NCBI GenBank assembly: GCA_050261495.1
Contig: JBLNDI010000024.1
Span: 1 to 38,952, forward strand
Source of the DNA: JBMNKL01 sp050261495
GTDB taxonomy: Bacteria; Bacillota; Clostridia; Acetivibrionales; DTU013
Direction: 5' to 3'
Length of the DNA: 38,952 nt
Shown here: piece after piece, positions 16,542-22,838 of the stretch
Position numbering within the stretch: the first letter of the stretch is position 1
Layout: every line of letters starts with the position of its first letter
Program-made: the position numbers and the translations under genes
Notes under the pieces: model-generated
Databases searched by the model: none
Told to the model about the DNA's origin: nothing
The model's input: only the letters and a program-made list of their open reading frames with translations

Positions 16542-16691
16542 ATGATAGAGCGCGTACGAGGCTGGGAGAGGCATTTTTCATATGAGGGTAATGAAGAATA
16601 TACAACCGCAATAATTTTGCAGGATTTCAGCCTTTCAACGGTGAATAATAACGATAAAACCCTGTGCAGAATTCTTCATGGGGATAAATAA
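16542..16691 (+). CDS. Possible small protein (49 aa)
   Basis: A 49-residue frame beginning MIERVRGWERHFSYEG, starting 3 bases after the preceding stop. There is no convincing ribosome binding site, so it would depend on coupling. Composition is ordinary for the region. No family is recognised. Confidence 0.3.
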   Translation: MIERVRGWERHFSYEGNEEYTTAIILQDFSLSTVNNNDKTLCRILHGDK

Positions 16692-16727
16692 AGGCACAAG
16701 AACCGGATAATCCATAATTAATTCAGC

Positions 16728-16905
16728 AGGAGGAATATTTCCATTAACCAGCGCGCGTTATTGGCTTTACAATTAGACGACATTGTGAGGGCAAAGGCGA
16801 AGGAAAAGCAACTATCTACGCTAAAACAAAACACCGATTTGGAGCTAGCGCCAAAACGGAGTGAACCTATCCACACAGACAAAGAACTTGCTAAAACTGC
16901 AGGTG
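16728..16905 (+). pseudogene. Remnant of a ParB-like phage/plasmid DNA-binding protein
   Basis: The frame reads SRRNISINQRALLALQL, DDIVRAKAKEKQ and then HTDKELAKTAG. This is the middle of a family of ParB/RepB-like proteins, whose usual text is RRNL..QRA.LALQL..I..AKAKE.Q followed by D..KELAK.AGVSHDTI. Here it begins after a stop with no start codon, and homology ends after AKTAG where the HTH core (GVSHDTI) should follow. Both ends are missing, so this is a gene fragment. The longer open frame to 17174 runs through palindromes and is not believable protein. Confidence 0.6.
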
Positions 16906-16909
16906 GTGC

Positions 16910-17119
16910 GTTTATCCAGAAATCTGACAAACCGGGTTTCCGTTGCGCATATGGAAAGAATTTTAAAACTTTTATCAGAATTCTGATGAATGTCTGTACG
17001 TTTCCCTTGCGCATGTGGGAAGTAGTTTTTCCCGTTCTGCGGATCCCGCATTTCGGTATTACCTGCATGTACGCGGAGGAAACAGTGTTGATTTTTGTTT
17101 ATCAGAATTCTGATAAACA
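16910..17119. repeat. Cluster of palindromic repeats (ATCAGAATTCTGAT family)
   Basis: The core 14-base palindrome ATCAGAATTCTGAT occurs at 16974-16987 and 17101-17114. The second copy extends to a perfect 24-base palindrome (17096-17119). A degenerate copy (TTTATCCAGAAATCTGACAAA) starts at about 16911. Between them are two related hairpin units, TTTCCGTTGCGCATATGGAAA at about 16937 and TTTCCCTTGCGCATGTGGGAA at about 17007, whose arms change together. The region resembles an origin, partition or operator array rather than coding DNA. Confidence 0.55.
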
Positions 17120-17131
17120 GATTCTGGCTTT

Positions 17132-17145
17132 CCCCCAAATGGGGG
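17132..17145. repeat. Short CCCCC-AAAT-GGGGG hairpin
   Basis: A 5-bp G/C stem with an AAAT loop lies just beyond the palindrome cluster and upstream of the convergent end of the small membrane protein gene. No T-tract follows, so its role is open. Confidence 0.35.
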
Positions 17146-17188
17146 TAAACCTGATGTACCCACAGATACACTAATTTATAGCGAATTA

Positions 17189-17425
17189 TTAAGGGTTGTA
17201 AGTAGGAATTATTCTACTGATAAACGCAATAAGAGACAGAATTCCTAAAATAAAACCTGTGCGCGCTTGCCATTTAGATAATAACGGATTTCGCCGCGCA
17301 TCACGCATGCCTATATAGCCAAAGAATATTGCTAAAAGAGAAATAACAATAAAATTATTAAGCAATATTGCTACAATACTAATTCCAAAGCTTATGTTGC
17401 CATATTTGTTTTTATTGCTTTCCAT
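17189..17425 (-). CDS. Small membrane protein, two transmembrane segments (DUF4190-like)
   Basis: A 78-residue protein with two hydrophobic segments, about residues 10-35 (ISFGISIVAILLNN.. to FFGYIG) and 55-75 (FILGILSLIAFI), joined by a basic loop RDARRNPLLSKWQ. The layout recalls DUF4190-type small membrane proteins. ATG 17425 is preferred, with a weak GGATGGTG upstream; a TTG at 17440 is the other option. It reads opposite to the element's main operon. In phage-like elements such proteins can be superinfection-exclusion or lysogenic-conversion factors, which is inference. Confidence 0.55.
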   Translation of the reverse strand: MESNKNKYGNISFGISIVAILLNNFIVISLLAIFFGYIGMRDARRNPLLSKWQARTGFILGILSLIAFISRIIPTYNP

Positions 17426-17536
17426 AACACCATCCCGCAATTATCATATAACAAAATATTACATTTTGCAATAATTTCTTTCCGGTACTGTGTAAATTTT
17501 ACCTATTTGTTTTGTAAGAAATATTTTAAAATATGC

Positions 17537-17566
17537 TTGACATGTTTTGATATGGCACGGTATGAT
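17537..17566 (+). promoter_or_regulatory. Promoter of the second Xis-like module
   Basis: A perfect TTGACA (17537-17542), an 18-base spacer and TATGAT (17561-17566), followed by AGGAGGTG at 17578-17584 and ATG 17589. This is the best plus-strand promoter in the element and would drive the small regulatory genes that lead into the integrase. Confidence 0.72.
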
Positions 17567-17588
17567 TATATATGTTAGGAGGTGTTAT

Positions 17589-17765
17589 ATGGGACTTGAT
17601 AATTTGCCAGAAATATTAACAATTAAGCAACTGGCAGAATTCTTACAGGTGAGTGACCAGACAATAAAAAGGGCTATTAAGGCAAGAAAATTGAAAGCAT
17701 TCAAAATAGGCAAGGATTGGAGGATTGAGAAAGAAGAAGTAATAAAATGGGTAAAAGAAAATTAA
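17589..17765 (+). CDS. Excisionase-family helix-turn-helix DNA-binding protein
   Basis: A 58-residue HTH_17/excisionase-type protein: LTIKQLAEFLQVSDQTIKRA as the helix-turn-helix, then the wing KLKAFKIGKDWRIEKEEVIKWVK. It is a MerR-like fold found in Xis proteins and small phage regulators. The start is ATG 17589, 4 bases after AGGAGGTG; an upstream in-frame ATG at 17547 overlaps the promoter and is rejected. Position next to the integrase module fits a directionality factor or repressor. The chromosomal HTH-methyltransferase at 25590 has the same type of HTH at its N-terminus. Confidence 0.82.
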   Translation: MGLDNLPEILTIKQLAEFLQVSDQTIKRAIKARKLKAFKIGKDWRIEKEEVIKWVKEN

Positions 17766-17954
17766 AGGAACCCGACCACCTGGACAGTGAAAACCGGATT
17801 CCTTTATGCAAAAGACAAAGCCTTGTTAAGGCTCCGCTTTGCTATTATTATAACACGAGCTACAGCCTCCGACAAGGAAAATTCACAGCAGATGAAACAC
17901 CAGGCAGTAAATATTCTATACTGCCGCAGGACGGCAGGTAAGGAGGCTATGATT

Positions 17955-18359
17955 ATGTTTGATGAAATCACCAAAACAATGGAGCAGCTTTCACCTGAAA
18001 ACCTGAAATGCATAATAGGATATGCAGGTTTTCTTCTTAAGTCACAAAACGATGAAATTAAAGAGCAAGTAAAAACGCCTGAACAGTATCAGGAGGAAGG
18101 ACGGCAAAGAGTCGAGGAAAGCAGGCGGAAATATGAGGCCATTATGGATAATCTTCCGATAGAATCAGCGGATTTAATCAGGATTGTAGGTCATTCAACA
18201 CCTTTTGCGCATGTTAGCCGAGACGAAATTAGGGCAATGCATGACATCTATGGCGGCCTTGGGAGCGAAATGTTTGCGCTGGCTGTGTCTTTTGAAGCCG
18301 GATATATTAGGGGATTAAGGGCTGGGCGCAAACAGATGAATAGGAGGCTTCTGAAATGA
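17955..18359 (+). CDS. Unknown helical element protein
   Basis: A 134-residue protein with no recognised domain. The N-terminus (FDEITKTMEQLSPENLKCIIGYAGFLL) resembles short helical segments of regulatory phage proteins; the middle is charged, and the C-terminus has a glycine-spaced helix FEAGYIRGLRAG. ATG 17955 is chosen because AAGGAGG ends 8 bases upstream; ATG 17949 is too close. Its last codons overlap the next gene's start (ATGA). The stretch 17766-17954 between it and the Xis-like gene contains only short hairpins. Confidence 0.55.
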   Translation: MFDEITKTMEQLSPENLKCIIGYAGFLLKSQNDEIKEQVKTPEQYQEEGRQRVEESRRKYEAIMDNLPIESADLIRIVGHSTPFAHVSRDEIRAMHDIYGGLGSEMFALAVSFEAGYIRGLRAGRKQMNRRLLK

Positions 18360-18649
18360 TTACAAAGTATTTGGACATGACGGACGATGAGCGGAACGAA
18401 CTAATTCACGGAGCACTTAAAAGGAATGAGGAATTTCTAGCTGAAGAGCGTACATATCTTGAACTTATTAAGAAGTTTGGGCCTGAAGTCAGTCACCAGA
18501 TCGATGACGAGGTTATTAGGATAATGACGCTGGCAGAGGACATTATATTCGACGCAGGATTTAATGAAGGTGTTAAATTCATCATGGGGTGTCTCGCCGG
18601 TCAGGAAGTCTCAAGGGTTATATTGATGGAGGAGGGTGTTAAAGCATGA
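18356..18649 (+). CDS. Unknown helical element protein
   Basis: A 97-residue acidic helical protein. The C-terminal part (DAGFNEGVKFIMGCLAG) echoes the FEAGYIRGLRAG segment of the gene upstream, hinting that the two are related or interact. Start and stop overlap both neighbours (ATGA at 18356 and at 18646), so three genes form a tightly coupled operon leading to the integrase. AGGAGG lies 9 bases before the ATG. No function is known to me. Confidence 0.58.
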   Translation: MITKYLDMTDDERNELIHGALKRNEEFLAEERTYLELIKKFGPEVSHQIDDEVIRIMTLAEDIIFDAGFNEGVKFIMGCLAGQEVSRVILMEEGVKA

Positions 18650-18822
18650 ATAAGACTAAAAGATTGAACCACAGGATAGCCCAAATTGTAACGGAAACTC
18701 TCAATAGAGAGATGATACAAACTGAGATTATTGACATATTGCCAAAACTCTCAACATACAATCTTAATTTGCTGATGTCGTTTGCAAAGGGTTTGAGTAA
18801 AAACGGATACCAATCATTATAA
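18646..18822 (+). CDS. Small helical element protein (58 aa)
   Basis: A 58-residue basic helical protein beginning MNKTKRLNHRIAQIV, coupled to the gene upstream by an ATGA overlap and served by GGAGGAGGG (18629-18637). It ends 53 bases before the integrase start. The sequence LPKLSTYNLNLLMSFAKGL resembles the helix pair found in small phage proteins such as transcriptional anti-repressor partners, but no family can be named. Confidence 0.52.
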   Translation: MNKTKRLNHRIAQIVTETLNREMIQTEIIDILPKLSTYNLNLLMSFAKGLSKNGYQSL

Positions 18823-18875
18823 AATAGGTGGGTGGCCTTGTGCCGCCTTACCTATTAAGAAAGGAGATTGATAAA

Positions 18876-20117
18876 ATGGCAAGAAGGAAGGGCATACCTG
18901 CCATACGGCAGAGAAAGGACAAAAACGGCAAAAAGCTTGATTTATGGGAATGCCTTATTAATAACGGCAGAGACCCGGCAACGGGCAAACCGAAGCGCAT
19001 TCCCGTATACGGCAAAACACAGGAGGAATGCCGGCAGAAGGTTATTGAAACCCTGGCCAGCATCCAGAATCAGACGTATGTTGAACCCCATAAGACAACA
19101 CTTGAACAATGGCTTGATACATGGCTTACGGAATACAAGAAAGGCAATATCAGGCCGACAACTTACAGCAGCTATGAGTACATTATCCGGGTGCATATCA
19201 AGCCTAACATCGGAAAGGCTTTGTTAAGGGAACTGAGGCCGGAGCATGTGCAGAAGTTCTATAATGAACGCAAGTCTTCCGGATTGTCTGCTAGAACCGT
19301 CAGGTATATTCATGTAGTATTGCATGAAGCCCTTGAACAAGCTATGAGGAATAATCTTGTTGTCCGCAACGTAACCGAGGCGACGACGCTTCCGAAGCAG
19401 GAGAAAAAGGAAATGCGCGTATTGACACAGGAAGAACAGCGTAAATTCCTTGGTGTGCTTGACGGTGACAAGCTGGGGGTTTTGTTCAAACTAGACCTTG
19501 CGACGGGACTTAGGCAGGGCGAATTGCTTGCATTGAGATGGAAAGACGTTGATTTAAAAGAAGGCGTTATCAGGGTAAACCAGGCATTATATCGGGCAAG
19601 GGTTAACTTAAACAAAGGCAACACAGAGAAGAAAACAGAGATTATATTCCAGAAGCCAAAAACTAAAAAAGGAGAACGGAGTATTCCGTTATTCAGCAGC
19701 ATTATAACCGATCTGAAAGCGCATAAGGCGGCAGAAACAGAGAAATTCAAGCTATTAGGATGGGACGACCTGAAAATTAAGCAGCACTTCAAGGATGGGC
19801 TTGTATTCACTAATGAACTGGGCGGCATAATTGAACCCCGGAACCTGGCAAGGAAGTTTTACAACCTTGTTAAAGCTGCTGGCATACCTAAAGCAAATTT
19901 CCATTCCCTGAGGCACAGCTTTGCAACAAGATTGTTAGAGATGGGAGAAAGCCCAAAAGTAGTACAAGAACTGTTAGGCCATTCCTCTATCACCCTCACA
20001 TTGGACATATATTCCCACGTCATGCCCGAACTAAAGAAATCCGCCGTTGATAAGCTTAGCAGTCTATTTGCCAATAAGCAGGCAGACACGGTACAAAAAG
20101 AGAATTCTGCAACATAA
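18876..20117 (+). CDS. int: Tyrosine recombinase (phage integrase)
   Basis: A 413-residue integrase that catalyses site-specific recombination between the element's attP and tRNA-Thr. Order: an AP2-like arm-binding N-terminus (about 1-60, with KNGKKLDLWECLINNGRDPATGKPKR split by basic residues), a SAM-like core-binding domain (about 70-160), and the catalytic domain with R213 (TGLRQGE), H343 and R346 (HSLRH), H369 (LGHSS) and the nucleophile Y379 (DIYSHV). All are present, so it should be active. ATG 18876 follows AAAGGAG. It lies 45 bases from the right att core, the normal arrangement. Confidence 0.95.
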   Translation: MARRKGIPAIRQRKDKNGKKLDLWECLINNGRDPATGKPKRIPVYGKTQEECRQKVIETLASIQNQTYVEPHKTTLEQWLDTWLTEYKKGNIRPTTYSSYEYIIRVHIKPNIGKALLRELRPEHVQKFYNERKSSGLSARTVRYIHVVLHEALEQAMRNNLVVRNVTEATTLPKQEKKEMRVLTQEEQRKFLGVLDGDKLGVLFKLDLATGLRQGELLALRWKDVDLKEGVIRVNQALYRARVNLNKGNTEKKTEIIFQKPKTKKGERSIPLFSSIITDLKAHKAAETEKFKLLGWDDLKIKQHFKDGLVFTNELGGIIEPRNLARKFYNLVKAAGIPKANFHSLRHSFATRLLEMGESPKVVQELLGHSSITLTLDIYSHVMPELKKSAVDKLSSLFANKQADTVQKENSAT

Positions 20118-20134
20118 TGTGCAGCATAGGCATG

Positions 20135-20164
20135 AAAAAAGGGCTTCAAAAAACCTTGAAACCC
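20135..20164 (-). terminator. Element-supplied terminator for tRNA-Thr
   Basis: On the minus strand a 9-bp stem (plus 20141-20149 with 20156-20164, one G-U pair) is followed by six T (plus 20135-20140). It lies directly downstream of the tRNA CCA end. The last three stem bases belong to the att core; the remainder is element DNA. Integration therefore gives the host tRNA a new terminator. Confidence 0.78.
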
Positions 20165-20210
20165 TGGAGCTGGAGATGGGATTCGAACCCACGAACCTGC
20201 TGATTACGAA
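20162..20210 (-). repeat. Right attachment site (attR) inside tRNA-Thr
   Basis: Identical over 49 bases to 7185-7233. It supplies the 3' half of the tRNA (anticodon-arm 3' strand, variable loop, T arm, acceptor 3' strand and CCA), so the tRNA remains intact after integration. Confidence 0.93.
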
Positions 20211-20241
20211 TCAGCTGCTCTACCTGCTGAGCTACTCCAGC
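20165..20241 (-). tRNA. tRNA-Thr(CGT)
   Basis: A full cloverleaf is present: acceptor GCTGGAG with CTCCAGC, D arm GCTC..GAGC, anticodon stem GCTGA/TCAGC around the loop TTCGTAA (anticodon CGT, reading ACG), T arm GTGGG TTCGAAT CCCAT, and encoded CCA at 20165-20167. Its 3' part is the integration target of the phage-like element. It has its own promoter at 20322-20350. Confidence 0.95.
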
Positions 20242-20321
20242 ATGCATTTGAGGGCCGGAATATGCTTGTTTCCGCGCTCTGCTACTGCCGGCCGAACCAA
20301 GTCTGCGACAGTACATGCAAT

Positions 20322-20350
20322 ATGTTAATACTTATTCGTTCACTTGTCAA
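20322..20350 (-). promoter_or_regulatory. Promoter of tRNA-Thr
   Basis: On the minus strand a perfect TTGACA (plus 20345-20350), 17 bases, and TAACAT (plus 20322-20327), placed about 80 bases before the mature 5' end. The leader in between contains a GC-rich possible hairpin near 20252-20292. Confidence 0.75.
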
Positions 20351-20491
20351 TACGCATTTGTGCCGCATGCCGGGCCGGACCAAACCAAACTGCTGTAGAA
20401 AAAAGTAGAAATGGATATTAAAATGTATCGACAAATGATGGCAGCCATGATACTATTTTCATGTAAATAAATTGACAGATGGGGGTCGGCT

Positions 20492-21634
20492 ATGATTTTC
20501 AGACCAATAGGAAAAACAGGAATGAAAGCGAGTATTATCGGCCTCGGTACGGAGTATTTGGATAACAGGCCTTACGAAGTGAGCGAAGAAGTCATCGACG
20601 CAGCGCTTGAATCAGGCGTCAATATCTTCGATTTATTCATGCCGGGCACAGCAGTGAGAGAAAATATATCAAGAGCCCTCAAAGGCAGAAGAGACCAGGT
20701 ATTGCTGCAGGGACACATCGGTTCGATAGAAACAAACGGGCAATACGACAGGACGCGCGATGTCCCTACGTGCCGCAAATACTTTGACGATTTGCAGCGC
20801 ATACTGAAGACTGATTACATAGATATTGGCATGATGTTTTTCATTGATACCGAAGAAGATTTCAAGGGTGTTTTTGAAACCGATTATATTTCCTATGTAC
20901 AGCAGTTAAAGCAGGATGGCAGGATCCGCGCCATAGGGGCCAGCTCCCACAACCCGGAAATAGCGGCAAAAGTAGTGAACACTGGGACTATCGAGTTGCT
21001 TATGTTCAGCGTCAACCTGGCTTTTGACATGTTGCCGTCGGATATATACGCACTATCATTTATGGAGGATGATTTCGGTCATATCCGGCTGGATGGGATC
21101 AATCCGGCACGGGCGCGCTTATACGAACTGTGTGAAAGCAAGGGCGTTGCAATAACCACGATGAAAACTCTTGGAGCCGGAAGGCTGCTTTCGAAGGATT
21201 TAACGCCATTTGACCAAGTGTTGACCGTAGGCCAGTGCATCCACTATGCCCTGACCCGTCCGGCCGTGGTCAGTTCGCTTATCGGCTGTAAATCCAGGAG
21301 CGAGGTATTGGAAGCCGTCAACTACCTGAACCTCACCGAGGAGCAACGTGACTATAGTTCCGCGCTCAAAAGCCTCAGGGGGACATTAAACGGAAAATGC
21401 GCCTATTGCAATCATTGCCTGCCATGTCCGTCCCAAATAGACATTGCGGCAACAACAAGGCTTCTTGATATAGCTTCACTGGATGGAATAGTAACGCCTA
21501 AACTCCGTGAGCAATATGACGCGCTGCCTCGCAAGGCCTCCGAATGTATCGCCTGCGGAAGCTGTGAAAGCAAGTGTCCTTTCAGCGTCCGGGTTATTGA
21601 AAACATGAACAGGGCCGCAGCGCTGTTTGAGTAA
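20492..21634 (+). CDS. Aldo/keto reductase-fold protein with C-terminal 4Fe-4S cysteines
   Basis: A 380-residue TIM-barrel protein of the AKR superfamily (start MIFRPIGKTGMKASIIGLGTEY) with a ferredoxin-like tail: C303, C306, C309, C312 and C352, C355, C358, C362. The barrel lacks most of the AKR tetrad. After the conserved Asp (NIFDLFMPGTAVRE) there is no catalytic Tyr, and the usual Lys and His strands read VLLQGHIGS and IGMMFFID. This matches a clostridial subfamily with DLYMP-type text. It probably transfers electrons rather than doing classical carbonyl reduction. A GGGGGTCGG site precedes ATG 20492. The substrate is unknown. Confidence 0.83.
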   Translation: MIFRPIGKTGMKASIIGLGTEYLDNRPYEVSEEVIDAALESGVNIFDLFMPGTAVRENISRALKGRRDQVLLQGHIGSIETNGQYDRTRDVPTCRKYFDDLQRILKTDYIDIGMMFFIDTEEDFKGVFETDYISYVQQLKQDGRIRAIGASSHNPEIAAKVVNTGTIELLMFSVNLAFDMLPSDIYALSFMEDDFGHIRLDGINPARARLYELCESKGVAITTMKTLGAGRLLSKDLTPFDQVLTVGQCIHYALTRPAVVSSLIGCKSRSEVLEAVNYLNLTEEQRDYSSALKSLRGTLNGKCAYCNHCLPCPSQIDIAATTRLLDIASLDGIVTPKLREQYDALPRKASECIACGSCESKCPFSVRVIENMNRAAALFE

Positions 21635-21652
21635 CAGGCTGCAGCCCTCCGA

Positions 21653-22729
21653 TTACCTCTTCACGCGGGCGTTGCCTTCGTATATGCTCCACACCTGGGC
21701 TTCGTCCACCGGCGATGAATAATCCTCCACCAGCGTAACCACCAGGGCTCCGGTAGCCCATCCGAACTGCGGCCACTTTTCAGGTTCCCAGCGCTTCAGT
21801 ATCCCGTAGAGCAGTCCGCCCACAAAGCTGTCCCCTCCGCCGATGCGGTCATACACGGGAATCTCCCGGGGCTCTATCACATGCCATTTATCGTCGTACA
21901 GCATAATCGCGCCCCACAAGTGCGTATTTGCATTCAGGACTTCTCTCAGCGTTGTTGCAAACACCGACGCATTGGGGTATTCAACCTTGACTTTCTCAAT
22001 CATTTTCTTGAAACCGTCTATCTTTTTCGCAATGCCGACTCCGCCAGCTTCAGGGCCTTCTATGCCCAGCGCGAGTTGGAAGTCCTCCTCGTTGCCGATA
22101 AGGATATCCGCCATGGCGGCTATGCGTCTAAATATATCGCGAAGTTCCCGCTCCCGGTTTACCCAGAACGATGCCCTGTAATTCAAGTCAAAAGATATTA
22201 ATGTGCCGTACTCCTTTGCCTTGCGGGCGAGTTCCAGGCAAAAATTGCCCGTCTCCTGCGAAAGCGCGGCGATCAGGCCTGACATATGCAGTATGGCTGC
22301 TCCCTCATGGGCAAAAATCCTTTCAATGTCAAAATACTTGGCGCTAAGTATCCTTCCTACTTCTCCCGCACGGTCGTTCAACACACGCGGTCCGCGCATT
22401 CCATATCCCATATCCGCAATGTTGAACTGGTGCCGGTAGCCCCAAGGCCCTCCCTGCGGTATATCAGGGCCTTCAAACTCAATGTTCCGCTTTCTCAATT
22501 CACCTTTTATGTACCTGGATATCTCATTGTCCCTGACAAATGCCGTCAGCAATTTAACCCGCATGCCAAGCGAGGCCGCTATGTTTACCACATTTGACTC
22601 GGCGCTCGTCGACCGCATCATGTACAGGCTGCTGGTACTTGCCGGCTGGCGGTCCACAGGCGTCAGACGAATTCCCATGCTGGTTGGAACAACTATTGCG
22701 TACGTGTAATTGTTTTTCAGTTGAAACAT
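21653..22729 (-). CDS. PfkB-family sugar kinase
   Basis: A 358-residue ribokinase-like kinase that phosphorylates a sugar or nucleoside with ATP. The C-terminal signature DRIGGGDSFVGGLLYG carries the catalytic base D300 and the anion-hole glycines. The N-terminal segment (TSSLYMMRSTSAESNVVNIAASLG) is the substrate-side region, and LISFDLNYRASFW is a conserved internal strand. The text resembles 2-keto-3-deoxygluconate kinase-like clostridial proteins. Its place as the last gene after the SAH deaminase leaves open a role on the ribose part of a released nucleoside. GAGGAG lies 6 bases before ATG 22729. Confidence 0.82.
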   Translation of the reverse strand: MFQLKNNYTYAIVVPTSMGIRLTPVDRQPASTSSLYMMRSTSAESNVVNIAASLGMRVKLLTAFVRDNEISRYIKGELRKRNIEFEGPDIPQGGPWGYRHQFNIADMGYGMRGPRVLNDRAGEVGRILSAKYFDIERIFAHEGAAILHMSGLIAALSQETGNFCLELARKAKEYGTLISFDLNYRASFWVNRERELRDIFRRIAAMADILIGNEEDFQLALGIEGPEAGGVGIAKKIDGFKKMIEKVKVEYPNASVFATTLREVLNANTHLWGAIMLYDDKWHVIEPREIPVYDRIGGGDSFVGGLLYGILKRWEPEKWPQFGWATGALVVTLVEDYSSPVDEAQVWSIYEGNARVKR

Positions 22730-22838
22730 ATTCTTCTCCTCATCCTGATATAAGCACTATTTAGTTAACATTCAACACGATTTTGCGAAATCCTTCTACT
22801 CTTCACAGGAACATGCCGCAAACACGGACGGGCAAAAA

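Larger units (their letters stand above)
7185..20210. mobile_element. tRNA-Thr-integrated phage-like element (satellite or reduced prophage)
   Basis: The unit is bounded by 49-bp perfect direct repeats (7185-7233 and 20162-20210) that equal the 3' part of tRNA-Thr(CGT). A tyrosine integrase reads toward the intact tRNA at the right end. Contents in order are: a minus-strand zinc-finger protein; Xis-like and primase/helicase genes; a small-terminase-like HTH protein; small unknown, coiled-coil and virion-like proteins; a ParB-like remnant with palindromes; a second Xis-like module; and the integrase. No large terminase, portal, capsid, tail tape measure, holin or lysin is seen. About 13 kb with int, primase and a terS-like gene matches the size and gene types of phage-inducible satellites, but a decayed prophage is equally compatible. 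Confidence 0.88.

Noticed and set aside
16761..17174. Frame of 137 residues covering the ParB-like fragment and the palindromes
   Set aside because: Only the first part matches a protein family; the rest translates palindromic repeats, and the start codon is internal to the fragment.
7185..20210. CRISPR array or toxin-antitoxin locus inside the element
   Set aside because: No regularly spaced identical repeats and no recognisable toxin or antitoxin pair were found; the small coupled genes at 17955-18822 lack toxin motifs.
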